Part shown: piece by piece, positions 40,259 through 51,771 of the stretch | Layout of the letters: the number at the start of each line of letters is the position of its first letter | Position numbering within the stretch: the stretch's first letter is position 1 | NCBI RefSeq assembly: GCF_032452875.1 | Contig: NC_083876.1 | Span: forward strand, 27,564,001-27,628,000 | Length of the DNA stretch: 64,000 nucleotides | Reading direction: 5' to 3' | Source of the DNA: Bos javanicus | Taxonomy: Eukaryota; Chordata; Mammalia; Artiodactyla; Bovidae | The notes under the pieces: model-generated | The model's input: the letters and a program-made list of their open reading frames with translations, nothing else | Databases searched by the model: none | What the model was told of the DNA's origin: nothing | Position numbers and translations under genes: made by a program

Positions 40259-40742
40259 TGTTGCAGGAAGGGGGACCCCTTCCAGGGCCCGAAAGTGGGC
40301 TCTTGGCTAACACTTGGAAATGAATTGTCCAAGGAGACACATATGCTGACAAAGCAAGAGATTTTATTGGGAAAGGGACAACCAGGCAGAGAGCAGTAGC
40401 GTAAGGGAACCCAGGACGACTGCTCTGCCACGTGGCTTTCAGTCTCGGGTTTTATGGTGATGGGATTAGTTTCCCTGTTGTCTTTAGCCAATCATTCTGA
40501 CTCAGAGTCCTTCCTGGTGGCGCACACATCAAACAGCCAAGATGGATGCCAGCGAGAAGGATTCTGGGAGGTGGTCAGACACGTGGTGTCTCCTTTTGAT
40601 CTTTCCAGAACTCTTCTGGTTGGTGGTGGGTTATTAGTTCCATGTTCCTTACCAGGACCTCCTGTCATAAAACAACTCATGCAAATGGTTACTATGGTGC
40701 CGGCCAGCGTGGGTGGTTTCAATCAGTATGCATCCCCTAACA
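40259..40742 (-). mobile_element. ERV1-type solo LTR, antisense
   Basis: Read on the minus strand it starts TGTTAGGGGATGCATACTG and ends GGTCCCCCTTCCTGCAACA, i.e. TGTT...AACA inverted ends. It has an AATAAA polyadenylation signal in 'cccaataaaatctcttgc', followed by 'tgtctccttggacaattca' and 'gagcccactttcgggcc', typical of ruminant gammaretrovirus-like LTRs. No exact target duplication is visible. No internal viral genes are attached. Confidence 0.75.
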
Positions 40743-41159
40743 AACTTGCTGTAGCAGGGGGAATACAATATGTCTTACTAATTTTCTTGTAAATCTCCCA
40801 GGAAAAAGAGACCAAATAGAACCTGAAGAAACTTTTACTAGTTGGACCAAACTTACAAAAATACAAAGCTCGTGGATGCAAGCAGCTCACAGATGCTGTG
40901 ATGTGTCACTCAGATTTCCCGCCTCAGCGCCCCAACCGCCCAGCTAGCCTACCACCCCAGCTGCTAGGACCATTGTCTGCTGATAGCTCAGGAGTTGAGT
41001 TCCTCCTCTAAATTGCCTTCAAATGAAAGGAGATGCCTGGCCCCAGGCTATGTCTCCCACCACCAGACAGTTCCCATCTAGGGACCATGTTAAAGGTACA
41101 AACTTCTGGCTCTTGCCTCAGTTTGAGACAATTTGGCACAACTCTGAAAATATAACTAT
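40743..41159. other. Unassigned sequence between two LTRs
   Basis: It could be more ERVL relic or ERV internal sequence. I see no coding frame or diagnostic motif. Confidence 0.3.
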
Positions 41160-41713
41160 AAAAATTAACAACTTCAATTAAAAAGAGCCAGGAGATAGGC
41201 TGGGAGAGTTCTCATCTTATGACGATAAAAAGAGTCCAACAGGAAGAAGCAAGACTCCTCTTTCCTGGAAAGGACTCAGTCAATGAAAATCCAGGGACTC
41301 TGTTTTCTACAGCCCTCCAAACTTCCTTTTCCCCTCTATAAAAGACTTCTCCTGTCCCTGGCTTGCAGGGACTTGCATATGGCTTGCGAAGTTTGCAAGA
41401 ACCACCCCCCCCCCCCCCCCCCCCCGCCCCACCACCATTCCCTGTATTCAAATACTTTGCAGATATTAAATAACTTTTCTTTTTTTTTTTGCTGGAGAAA
41501 TAACTGATAGTCTGGTTTAGGTCAATGAAACTTTACAGCCCTAGTTCCTCTGGGATTGGCCGAGGTCTCTGCTGTGTCTGAATCTCAGTCCAGTTCTCTG
41601 TCTGTCCAATCCTGTGGCTCTCACTCCTTCAGAAGAGCTTTTGTGGAGCACCCTCCCCAGTAAACCTCCCTCACACAAACCTCAGCGTCAGAGTTTGTTT
41701 TCTCAGGGACACA
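41160..41713 (+). mobile_element. ERV LTR (second type), sense, approximate ends
   Basis: It has a TATA motif ('ctctataaaagacttctcct'), a long C-run, 'tcagtccagttctctgtctg', 'tgtggctctcactccttcag', and an end resembling retroviral U5 ('ccagtaaacctccctcacac', 'cagcgtcagagtttgttttc'). The 5' boundary is uncertain. Confidence 0.5.
41405..41425 (+). repeat. Poly-C run (C21)
   Basis: Twenty-one consecutive C bases followed by GCCCC, within the LTR. This is prone to slippage and G-quadruplex/i-motif formation, and to sequencing or assembly error. Confidence 0.85.
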
Positions 41714-41806
41714 ATATGAGATAATAATCTTTTAATGCTGTCTTCTCAGTCGCTTGATTTTTCATTGTAAAATAACTTAATACTATTTTTAAAGAACTGG
41801 TTTCAA

Positions 41807-41851
41807 TTATGTAAAGTTTAAAAATAAAAGAAAAAAAAAGAAAAAAAAAAA
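41807..41851 (+). mobile_element. Extremely truncated L1 insertion (about 45 bp)
   Basis: The bases 'ttatgtaaagtttaaaaata' followed by an A-rich tail are the end of ruminant L1. The insert is bracketed by an exact 16-bp direct repeat aaagaactggtttcaa at 41791-41806 and 41852-41867. Confidence 0.85.
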
Positions 41852-41867
41852 AAAGAACTGGTTTCAA

Positions 41868-43787
41868 ATACCCCAAAATGTAGAGACATAGTTGGCTAAA
41901 TTATTTCCCAAACAATGCAAACAGACTCTCACTGCAAAGCTTACGTTTTTACTGTGTTACTTTTGGTTTTGGTTTCCCTTCTGATGCCACAAAGAAGCTC
42001 TGCTTTCCACCAGCCAATTCCCTTTCTTTCCAAGCAGAGTTCCTTATGAGACTTAGTTTTGCTTTTTCTCTTTTCTAGTTTAGATTTTACCCCAAAATGC
42101 GAGCTACATAAGAAGGTATTAGCACAATAGAAGCAAGAAGAAAAAAAAAATAAACAAAACTTTTGCTTTTTTCTAAATACCCTATAGGAAGTTGTAAAAA
42201 GATTCATGCATAACAACAGGATGTAAATTTAGGTAATGATTTGGATCTTCTCCAACTGCAGTCGCAGCCTGGCAAACAACAGATTTCCTTAGAAATTCAT
42301 TGTAGCTCAAACATAAAATTCTTGTTTCACCATGGCTAATTGACATCGCACAAGCATATGTAATGAGTTTTTCAATAAAGAAATAAATACTTTTTGTGTA
42401 GAGGGAGTAAGAAGGCCAAAATGGAAGAATATTTCAGTAAATAAGTCAAGATAGGGATTCAGATGTTTTAAGTCTTTTCACTTATATCACTGATTCGAAG
42501 AATTTCCAGATGAAAAAGTGGAAGCATTTTGTGACAGAGGCATTCTAGAGTAATTATGGGGGGGCAACAAAAAAAACCCCCAAATTCCCCATGTTTAATT
42601 AGTATAAAAACATTAGCCTTGCAGATTTAGTTTCATTTCTTCTTCTTTTTTTTTGACTGGGGATATGGAGGAAAAATAACTAATATATAATGTAGACATG
42701 GGATGAGTTCAAAATCACTGCTTTCTCAGCCCATGTGATTTACTCAACTTGTTATTTTTAAACCATTTTTTGAAAATCTGCAAGCGTCTAGAAAAGATTT
42801 AAGATGACAAAAAAACTAAAGCAAATAAGCAAAATAAGATGATACATAAAAGAGTAAATGAATATGAATAGAGATCAAAATGAGAGTGGAGTTAATCAGC
42901 TAGGAATTAGATTAGCAAACAAGAACTTCCTTATACTGGGCAGTACATTTCATGGAGGACTGTTAATTTGGCTAAACTTTCTAGCAGCCATCAAAAAGAG
43001 GAATGATGATAAGGATTCGATTGACAGCCTCTACAAAGCAGGGAAAAGCAACACATTAAAATAAGTATAATGCTCCTCATTGCTGAGAAACATTTTTCCT
43101 GAGGCTTACCAGAGATGCCATCATGTTGTAATTTAAAAAAAACTTCAATTACATTATGTGAGAAAATTGTTAAGAAACAAAACTTTTCAAGGGAACCCTT
43201 TTGCTTCTTTAGCAAGCAATTTGTTGTTTTCATAATGTCCCTCAATTTAAGCCAATAACACAATACTAAGAAGCAAAGTCAGCCAAATAAAATTTAAATA
43301 AAGTCTACCCCAGATACTGTGAAAGAGAAAATTACTCTGACACTTCTTAAAATGGTCAGGAATACTTTACTCAAGACTACTGATTGTAAAAGGAAAAGAG
43401 ATCAGGCTCAAGTCCAAGCACAATGTGAAGCTTTATAGGCAAGGTTCAGGATGATGGGGATTGGTGGATGGAAACTTAGTAAGAGGAGACATCAAGGCTA
43501 GGAAGATTTCTTGCTTAACTGGCTTTATAGAATTTTTGCTAAAAAGCATCAGATCAAGGACTTACACAAGGAAGTTAGGGGATGTGGAACTTGATCAGGT
43601 ATTAAGAGTAGGGGAATTCTTGGCAAAATGACTTGGCAGAATTCTTGCTAAGACTGGACAGTGCAGGTTTGGCAAATGCAGGATGGACATAGAAGACCAC
43701 TTGTGAGACCTAGTCAAGAAGAGACCACAAAGGAGACTAGAGTTTGGTCAAGGATAGAGTCTTAGTCAGTATCTACTGTGAGCTAGG
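41868..43787. other. No confidently recognisable gene or element
   Basis: AT-rich sequence. The part 43310-43780 (with 'aatactttactcaagactac' and 'caagcacaatgtgaagcttt') has the character of an antisense LTR relic, but I cannot assign it. Confidence 0.35.
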
Positions 43788-44096
43788 GCTTCCCTGATAG
43801 CTCAGTTGGTAAAGAATCTGCCTGCAATGCAGGAGACCCCAGTTAGATTCCTGGGTTGGGAAGATCCGCTGGAGAAGGGATAGGCTACCCACTCCAGTGT
43901 TCTTGGGCTTCCCTTGTGGCTCAGCTGGTAAAGAATCCACCTGCAGTGTGGGAGACCTGGGTTCGATCCTTGGGTTGGGAATATGCCCTGGAGAAGGGAA
44001 AGGCTACCCACTCCAGTATTCTGGACTGGAGAATTCCATGGACTATTCATGGACTCACAAAGAGTCTGGCATGGCTGAGCGACTTTCACTTCACTT
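43788..44096 (+). mobile_element. Compound tandem Bov-tA SINE
   Basis: There are two tRNA-derived heads in tandem: 'gggcttccctgatagctcag' and 'gggcttcccttgtggctcag', about 118 bp apart. Each is followed by a Bov-A unit, the first truncated at 'ccactccagtgttctt'. A probable duplication actgtgag lies at each side (43778 and 44099). Confidence 0.85.
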
Positions 44097-44304
44097 CACT
44101 GTGAGTCAACATCAAAGACTACCAAGATCTGTTCAAAAAGAAGTTTGGCAAATATGTATACTTTGGTTAGGACATCTGCATCTAAAGCAACACCCTGCAA
44201 TGAAGCAAATCTCCATGTCAAATACCTCAGGATGAGAAAAAGGAATAATGGATAGTTATTTCCCACTCCTCATGCTTCCAAATGAAGGCACTTCCATTAG
44301 AACA

Positions 44305-45060
44305 ACAGTTCTCAATTTTTTTCTCTCAGGATACCTTTTCACTTTTAAGTACTACTGAGGACACCAAAAAACTTTCGTTTACAAGAGTTATATTTTCTAT
44401 ATAAGGAACTGTGAAAATTTTTAAATAGTTATTAATTCATTGAAAATAGCAGCAATAAACTTTTCTATGTTAATACAAGTAACATAGTTTCATAAAATAA
44501 TATTTTTCAAGCCAAAAAATCAGTGTGATGAGATGCATCACTTTATACTTTTTGCAAATACTTTTAATGTCTGAACTTAATAGAAGACAGCTGGGTCTTC
44601 ATATTTGCTTCTCATTCCCTTGGACACAGTATATTTTTCTGGTTGAAGTACATGAAGAGGATCCAGTCTCACACAAACATGTGGTTGAAAAGGAAGACCT
44701 TGCTGATACTGCTGCTGCTGCTAAGTCGCTTCAGTCGTGTCCAACTCTGTGTGACCCCATAGATGGCAGACCACCAGGCTCCCCCATCCCTGGGATTCTC
44801 CAGGCAAGAACACTGGAGTGGGTTGCCATTTCCTTCTCCAATGCATGAAAGTGAAAAGTGAAAGTCAAGTCGCTCAGTTGTGTCCGACTCCTAGCAACCC
44901 CATGGACTGCAGCCTACCAGGCTCCTCTATCCATGGGATTTTCCAGGCAAAAGTGATGGAGTGGGGTGCCATTGCCTTTTCCGAAAGGAAGACCTTGAAG
45001 AGCTCTAAAAGGAGGCCTTGCAGATCCTCTGACCACAATTTAAGAACCATTCCTAGCCTT
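44305..45060. mobile_element. Old hAT-type DNA transposon remnant, split by a Bov-A2
   Basis: The left part 'cagttctcaatttttttctc', then 'aggataccttttcacttttaagtac', then 'tgaggacaccaaaaaacttt' resembles the terminus of hAT/MER-type elements. The right end 'ttaagaaccattcctag' resembles the matching terminal repeat. The assignment rests on recall of the family's pattern. Confidence 0.55.
44703..44983 (-). mobile_element. Bov-A2 SINE, antisense, 14-bp target duplication
   Basis: A (CTG)n head followed by two antisense Bov-A monomers. The exact direct repeat aaaggaagaccttg lies at 44689-44702 and 44984-44997. It is inserted in the older hAT-type element. Confidence 0.93.
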
Positions 45061-45112
45061 TGATTCTCCACTTATTCCCCTCTAGAGAGGAGGTGTGAAT
45101 TTCCCAACAGAT

Positions 45113-45500
45113 TGTTGTGCTGTTGTTCAGTCACTCAGTTGTGTTCAACTCTTTGTGACCCCATGGACTGCAGCATGCCTGGTTTCCCTGTCCTTTGCTA
45201 TCTCCTGGCGTTTGCTCAAACTCAAGTCCATTGAATCATTGATGCCATTCAAGCATCTTATTCTCTGTCATCCCCTTCTCCTTCTGCCTTCAATCTTTCC
45301 CAGCATCTGGGTCTTTTACAATGAGTCGGCTCTTTATATTAGGTGGCCAAAGTATTGGAGCTTCAGTATCAGTCCTTCCAATGAATATTCAGAGTTGATT
45401 TCCTTTAGGATTGACTGGTTTGATATCCTTACTGTCCAAGGGACTCTCAAGAGTCTTCTCCAGCACCACAGTTCAAAAACATCAATTCTTTGGCACGCAT
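45113..45500 (-). mobile_element. BovB 3'-end fragment, antisense
   Basis: Reads the antisense 3' part of BovB: 'gttcagtcactcagttgtgt', then 'gatgccattcaagcatctta', then 'ttaggattgactggtttgat', then 'aagagtcttctccagcacca'. It is diverged. Confidence 0.9.
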
Positions 45501-45577
45501 AGAAGAAAAAAAAAGCGGGGGCGGGTTGCTCTCTATGTCGTAACTAGGAGCATTTTGGGAATACCTAGTGTCACCTT

Positions 45578-45810
45578 TGAATTTCCCAAGTGGTGCTAGT
45601 GGTAAACAACCTGCCTGTCAATGCAGGAGAGTAAGAGATTCGGGTTCAATCCCTGGGTCGGGAAGATTTCCTGGAGGAGGCTATGGCAATCCACTCCAGT
45701 ATCCTTGCCTGGAGAATCCTATGGACAGAGGTGGGCTATGGACAGCTGGCCTATGGTCCATAGAGTCGCAAAAAGTTGAACATGACTGAAGCAACTTAGT
45801 AGCAGCAGCA
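45578..45810 (+). mobile_element. Bov-tA SINE ending in (AGC)n
   Basis: The head 'aatttcccaagtggtgctag' with 'cgggttcaatccctgggtcg', a Bov-A body with an internal irregularity ('gtgggctatggacagctggc'), and an AGC-rich end. Confidence 0.85.
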
Positions 45811-46401
45811 GTGCAACCTCTGTCTGCTGAATTCTGGGGTATCACTGTCCATTTTGTACAGAGTTAAAGACACATTTTTTTCAGATGAACATTTATCAGA
45901 GAAATAAAAAGTTAAATATTTATCTCCATCTGTCTGACTGCTGTGCTGGTCTCTCAATCAGTTTTGAACACAAGAGCACAAGACATGAGAGTTATTTATT
46001 GACCCTCTTAAATGCCAGCAAATGGAAGGACATATGCTGGGCTGCCCAAAGCCATGCTGCCTTGAAAGTACAATGTCAGGTATGACAAGGGAATAAATTT
46101 TAAAGTCTTCTCATTTGGGATGTTAAGTAAGATTTTAATTTTAGGAATATGTGTAATTATGTATATCAATAATCTAGAATAAGCATAAAAATTAGAAGAA
46201 ACTGGAAAGAAGGCATATGCCTTAGAAAATAACTTTGAATCCTTTGGATTTATAAGCTAAAGGAATAGTTAGTGAAAAGAAAACCACCTGTTTCTTAAAT
46301 ACAAAACTTTTCTACACAGATTATGTACTAACGTAGAATAGGAGCTCAGAATTAGAATCATGGAATACCAAATCTGCTGAGCTTAGTTTGACTTGTAGTA
46401 A

Positions 46402-46470
46402 CCAATGGACAGAGGAGCCTGGCAGGCTACAATTCACGGGGTCTGCAAGACTTGGACATGACTAAGCACA
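46402..46470 (+). mobile_element. Bov-A 3' fragment
   Basis: 'ggacagaggagcctggcagg', 'ctacaattcacggggtctgc', then 'acttggacatgactaagcac' is the end of a Bov-A unit. Confidence 0.8.
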
Positions 46471-46782
46471 TGCAATGCATACTTACTAGACTCCAAAAAT
46501 TATTCTAGTGAAATACTTAATATAATTAAGCAAAATGAAAATAAATAATTCAAAATACTGTTAAAAGGACCACAGCAAAAATGTCTGTATATTGAGGCTT
46601 CATGAAAGGCACAATGAGGTACTAAGGAAAAACACATATATACATTTCTGTGTTTTTGTACACCAAAGAAATAGTCAAGCGTCTTTTTCTGCATAAAATG
46701 GAATTTTACTGACATAACTAAAAATTAGTAATATGACACTGAAATATAGCCTCCCACCCAAACTTAGTCTAAATGCTAATTC

Positions 46783-47411
46783 AGTTCAGTTCAGTTGGGT
46801 AGTTGTGCCCAACTCTTTGCGACCCTATGGATTGCAGCAAGCCAGCCCTCCTGTCCATCACCAACTTCTGGAGCTTACTCAAACTCATGTCCATCAAGTC
46901 AGTGATGCCATCCAACCATCTCGTCCTCTGTCATCTGCTTCTCCTCCCGCCTTCAACCTTTCCCAGCATCAAGGTCTTTTCAAATGAGTCAGCTCTTCGC
47001 ATCAGGTGGTCAAAGTATCGGAGTTTCAGTGTCAGCATTAGTCCTTCCAATGAATATCCAGGACTGATCTCCTTTAGGATTGACTGGTTGGATCTCCGTG
47101 CAGTCCAAGGGACTCTCAAGAGTCTTCTCCAACACCATAGTTCAAAAGCATCAATTCTTCAGCACTCAGCTTTCTTTATAGTCCAACTCTCACATCCATA
47201 CATGACCACTGGAAAAACCATAGCTTTGACTAGATGGACCCTTTTTGGCAAAGCAATGTGTCTGCTTTTTAATATTCTGTCTAGTTTTGTCATAGCTTTA
47301 CTTCCAAGAAGCAAGCTTCTTTTAATTTCATGGCCGCAGTCAACATCTGCAGTGATTTTGGAGCCAAAGAAAATAAAGTCTCTCATTGTTTCTACTGTTT
47401 CCTCATCTATT
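46783..47411 (-). mobile_element. BovB LINE 3' part, antisense
   Basis: Begins with the tail ('ttcagttcagttcagttggg') and runs back through the C-terminal reverse-transcriptase region, as broken frames with products related to CESWTIKKAEC and RVPWTARRSNQSILKEIS. Confidence 0.92.
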
Positions 47412-48329
47412 AAATTATACTAAAAGTCAGTGTAATTTATTTCTTATACTTTTTTATACTTTCATGAGATTTTTAAATTCATGGAAGTATGATTTCTTAC
47501 CCACAAAGTGTGGGAGCAAAATATTTTCAATTAGACTACAGGATTCCTTAGAAAAAAGCATCGTGTCATATAATTAAATATGGAGGTTCTAAAATTCAAG
47601 TTAGTGTTTTGAATATTTAAAATGTTTTCTGCTTGAATGAATAAACAAATGTTCCTTTAATTTATGCTTTGTTGTTAGCTACATCATTACTATTTACAGC
47701 TCTTTTCTGAGGACTATCTGCACTTAACATACTTCTTAAACTGTCACAAGTAGTTCCAACCGCATTATCTGCACTATTTATCAGATCAGACCAGATGTCC
47801 TTGCCTTTAGACTAAGACCAGCATCAAAGTAAGACCAGTATGGCAGTCATTTTAGGTGAATATTTTAAGGGGGGGTGTCAAAAAACTCAGTAATCAACAT
47901 AAATGATATTTAAATGTCCTATTTTAAAATTTGTAATAAACAAAATATCAATTTTTTTTAAAAAGATAGGCTGTTTGTTGTATGGCTTTGTGTTACTGGG
48001 CAACACAAATGCCAGTCTTCCAATCAGCATGAATTTTCCAAGTTCCCATCCAGAGTGGGCTTGTGAGGATTCACAATGATGTGTAAACAGACTGGGAAAT
48101 ACAGAGCTTTACATGTAGTCACTATATTTCATAATAAAGCTTCTATTAACTTTTAACCCTTGGTTCAAAATATGGGAGGATATTTAGATAAGTGTACTAG
48201 GGGTGCACGTTTCTGGTTTTGGCTCAGACCAATATGGCTATGCCGGGCGCTGATGGACATCACAACGTCATGCCTTTTGTTCTTCCATTAACTGTGTGCT
48301 GAGAAAGCAAACTTTCTATCTCTTTCCTT
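47412..48329. other. No recognisable gene or element
   Basis: AT-rich sequence with a G-run at 47870. Nothing else can be named. Confidence 0.4.
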
Positions 48330-49120
48330 TACTTCACAGTTCAACTTCTTCTAAGTAGCTTTTACGTTCTCTTCTTCCTCATCTCAAACTTCACCCATTC
48401 TTCACTTTCTACTCCATGGGAAATCTACCCACTAACGTCCTTAAATGACATTCATATTGCTAAATCCAATGGGTCCTTTTCAGGCTTCATTTTACTTCAC
48501 TGCTTAGCATCTTTCAGGGTTGTGGATTACTGTGTTCTTCCAGAGACAATCTTTGGGGCAGCTATCATGGGTAGCTATCATGATAGCTATCATGACGCCA
48601 CACTCTTTGTTTTCCTTCTACCTTTCTGGCTACTTTTTATTTCTGGTTTCTTGTCTTCTATATACCATTAAATGCTGGCATTTCTAATGTCATACTCTAT
48701 TGGTATTCTCATTATATACTTATTATTTGACAACTAACACTCATCTATAAATTCACAGGCACCTACATACTCATGACATTACATCTATAGCTCTAACTCA
48801 GAATCAAACTCAATTGCTTTCTCTCTACATCCACTTGAATCTCTGAAAGTCATTTCACCGTCAGTTTATCCAAGACCAAATAACTTTCTGTCCTACTTAA
48901 GCCTTTTTCCATCCAGTAGTTCAAATGAGAAATCAAGGAGTAATCTCTCATATATCTCTCCCTTCCCATATCCTCCAGAACTCTCTCCCATCAAATGAAA
49001 AATCAATCTCACTTGAGCAGCTCAAATGAGAAATCAAGGAGTAATCTCTCATATATCTCTCTCATCCCATATCATTCAGAATCCATCCACATCAGGAACC
49101 TCTATGGCCCTCTGTCTAAT
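48330..49120 (+). mobile_element. LINE L2 internal part with a 101-bp tandem duplication
   Basis: Sense L2-like order: 'caggcacctacatactcatg', then 'agaatcaaactcaattgctt', then 'tccacttgaatctctgaaag'. The 40-base motif beginning tcaaatgagaaatcaagg at 48921-48960 recurs at 49022-49061. Similar flanking sequence continues after each copy. Confidence 0.55.
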
Positions 49121-49124
49121 CTAA

Positions 49125-49890
49125 TTGAGGCAGAAGACAGATGGGCACCCCCAGCGTAAAGCAATTGGAGATTCATTCCCTATTAACTGAAACTTCAAGA
49201 TGAGAATAGCAATTAAGGGAGAAGACTGGACCCTTCCCAGACCACATGTCTCTCATTCCTAAAGTCAGGAGACCTCCCTGACCACACATTTGCAGAAAAG
49301 GCTCCTTGCAGGACAAATGGGGAGCAATGCCAAGGGATGCTCTACCCAGATGCCTTTGTAGTAGGACCCATCTTGACTAAGAGATGCATAAGCATACATA
49401 GAAGGATCCTAAGACATACCAAATATGAACTGTGAACCAGGCAAATCAAAATTATTGGCGAAAGGAAACCTGAAAAAAAATACCCTATAAAAGTAATTCA
49501 GAGTGCCACAAGGAAGTGACTCAGGGACTCTCTGTCTGAGTCTGCCCATGTGCCTATCCACAGGTACTGTACTCTTTTTCCTCTTATTACTTTACTTGCT
49601 GCACTACTTTCTGTCTTTGTGGGAACTTTTTTCCCACAAAGCTGAAGGGCCAGGGCCCTTTGTCACTGACCACCGGTCTAGTGCCTAGGATTTGCTGCTC
49701 TCACTACCATCACCCACCCCTAATCTCTGACTGGGAACCCAAACCCCACTCCAAGCCATTGCAGGCCAAGGCCACCCAAGATCATATTTGTTCCAAATCA
49801 TCTAGAATATTCCAATACCCCCAACTACTTTCCCTGGAAAACTCTTTTCTCCCCTTCAAATTGTTCACACTGAAGCCAGAGTTGTTTAAG
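49125..49890 (+). mobile_element. Probable ERV LTR and 5' internal relic
   Basis: 'accctataaaagtaattcag' provides a TATA motif, followed about 30-60 nt later by 'ctctgtctgagtctgcccat', a CT-rich R/U5-like stretch and 'tgaccaccggtctagtgcct'. No viral reading frame is visible. Boundaries and class are uncertain. Confidence 0.45.
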
Positions 49891-50235
49891 TAAAATTGTT
49901 GTTTTTCTTTATTCTAAAGAGATTAGAGGCTAAAAATACCAATTAAGAGCATTCTGCAGTTCAATCAAGATGTAATAAAGGGATAGAAAAGCTAATAAGT
50001 TATAGATTCAAACTGCTTTTAAGAAATGGGAATGACAGCACACAGAAACTGACTGGAGGGTGTGAAGAAAGGCCATAAAGAAACCCCTTGTTTCTTAGAG
50101 AACCATAGAATTCGAACATGTTGAACATGATCTTATGATTTGGAAACTGGAGTGATGATTTCAACTCAGGTGTGCCAAATTCCATAGCAGCATGTTTTCA
50201 GTACTTCTTGCATTTTAGCACGTAAGTATGAAACC
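49891..50235. other. No recognisable gene or element
   Basis: AT-rich sequence leading to the Bov-A2 copy. Confidence 0.4.
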
Positions 50236-50472
50236 TTCTTGCCTGGAATATCCCATGGATGGAGGAGCCTGGAAGGCTGCAGTCCATGGGGTCTCTGAGA
50301 GTCGGACACGACTGAGTGACTTCACTTTCACTTTTCACTTTCACGCATTGGAGAAGGAAATGGCAACCCATTCCAGTGTTCTTGCCTGGAGAATCCCAGG
50401 GATGGCGGAGCCTGGTGGGCTGCTGTCTATGGGGTCACACAGAGTTGGACACTACTGAAGCGACTTAGCAGC
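50236..50472 (+). mobile_element. Bov-A2 SINE, 5'-truncated
   Basis: The first monomer starts inside 'tcttgcctggaatatcccat'. Linker 'cacttttcactttcacgcat', a complete second monomer and a short AGC tail follow. Confidence 0.9.
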
Positions 50473-50939
50473 AGCATGAAAGCTTTGGTCTCTTAAAATC
50501 TCTTTGATACTACATCCTCCTTCTGTTTTGGGCTATCCATCAGTTAATTCTCTAAATTAAAATGCTTCTTCTCCCTAAGAGTTCTTGAATTTTCTGTCAC
50601 TTCTCTATCCCAATGGCCAGTATCTTCGTGTAATTGATTATTATTTTTTATGTGCATATAATTTCTCTCCCTTGATTAATTTTCCACATTGCTGTCAAAT
50701 GTATTTGTTATTTGCACCACTAGTTAAGATCCTTGAATGTTTGCAGCCACCAGCATTTAAAAATTCCATAACAGGATATATGAAACCTTCTGTAATGTGA
50801 TCTTTACCTCTCTTACTTTTCCCCCCAAGAAATTTCTATCTCCTCAATGCTTCCTTTCTTAGGTCATACTTTTATAAGACATATTTTGATCTCCTTGCTA
50901 AAATACTTTTTCCACTTGATCTTTTTATGGTTAACATCC
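50473..50939. other. No confidently recognised element
   Basis: AT-rich, CT-biased sequence. It may be more L2. Confidence 0.35.
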
Positions 50940-51125
50940 ATTTGGTGTTCAAATTTCAATTCTTATTCTACCTTGTTCTTCAGGAAGCCTTTCTGACAAG
51001 TCCCTCTCTTAGCTAGCTCACTCCTTCCATGCACCTGTATAGCACCCTATGGAATATATATTTTTATAATACATTGTCATGTTTCATTTGTCTGACTTCT
51101 CCATTAATTTGGATAGCCTGATACC
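50940..51125 (+). mobile_element. LINE L2 3' fragment
   Basis: 'tggtgttcaaatttcaattc', then 'aggaagcctttctgacaagt', then 'tatagcaccctatggaatat' then 'catgtttcatttgtctgact' is the sense L2 3'-end order. Confidence 0.6.
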
Positions 51126-51771
51126 AGAAACTAATAATATTATATAATGAGGAAATACAAGCTGGTCATAAAGAATTTATCCTGGATTTAGATAACCTGC
51201 ACTCAAATTCCTACCTAGCCATTTTTAATGATTCACTAGTTTCATCATCTGAAAAAAGTAAGTCATAAAAATATTTATCTTAAAAGCATTTTGTAGACAT
51301 TAAACTAGATTAAGTACATAAAATTAGTATAAGATAAACCAAGCAAACCAAAATAAAATGGTAAAGACTTCATCCGAGTAATCAGAGCCCATAAAAGTAG
51401 ACTAGAGCCTGCATGCTAAACCTAAAGAAAGTGATTGCCTAAAAATAAAAAATCTAAATAGGATTCAGTTTCCAAACATAATAAACAAAATACCCAGGAT
51501 GCAACTGAAGATCACCCATCATTCCAAGAACAAGGAAAATCACAACCTGAATCATAAAATTCAATGAGAAACACTCAGGAAAATCAAATGTTGGAATTAT
51601 TTAATAAAGATTTTTAAATCAATGAACATGATCATGCTTCAAGAATTGATTATGGTATTGTCTTAGAGTAAATGAAAAAATTGAAAATATCAGCAAAGAA
51701 ACACTGCAAGAGATAAACATGTAGATCAATGGCACAGAATAGAAAACCCAGAAAGAGACCCACATCAGCTC

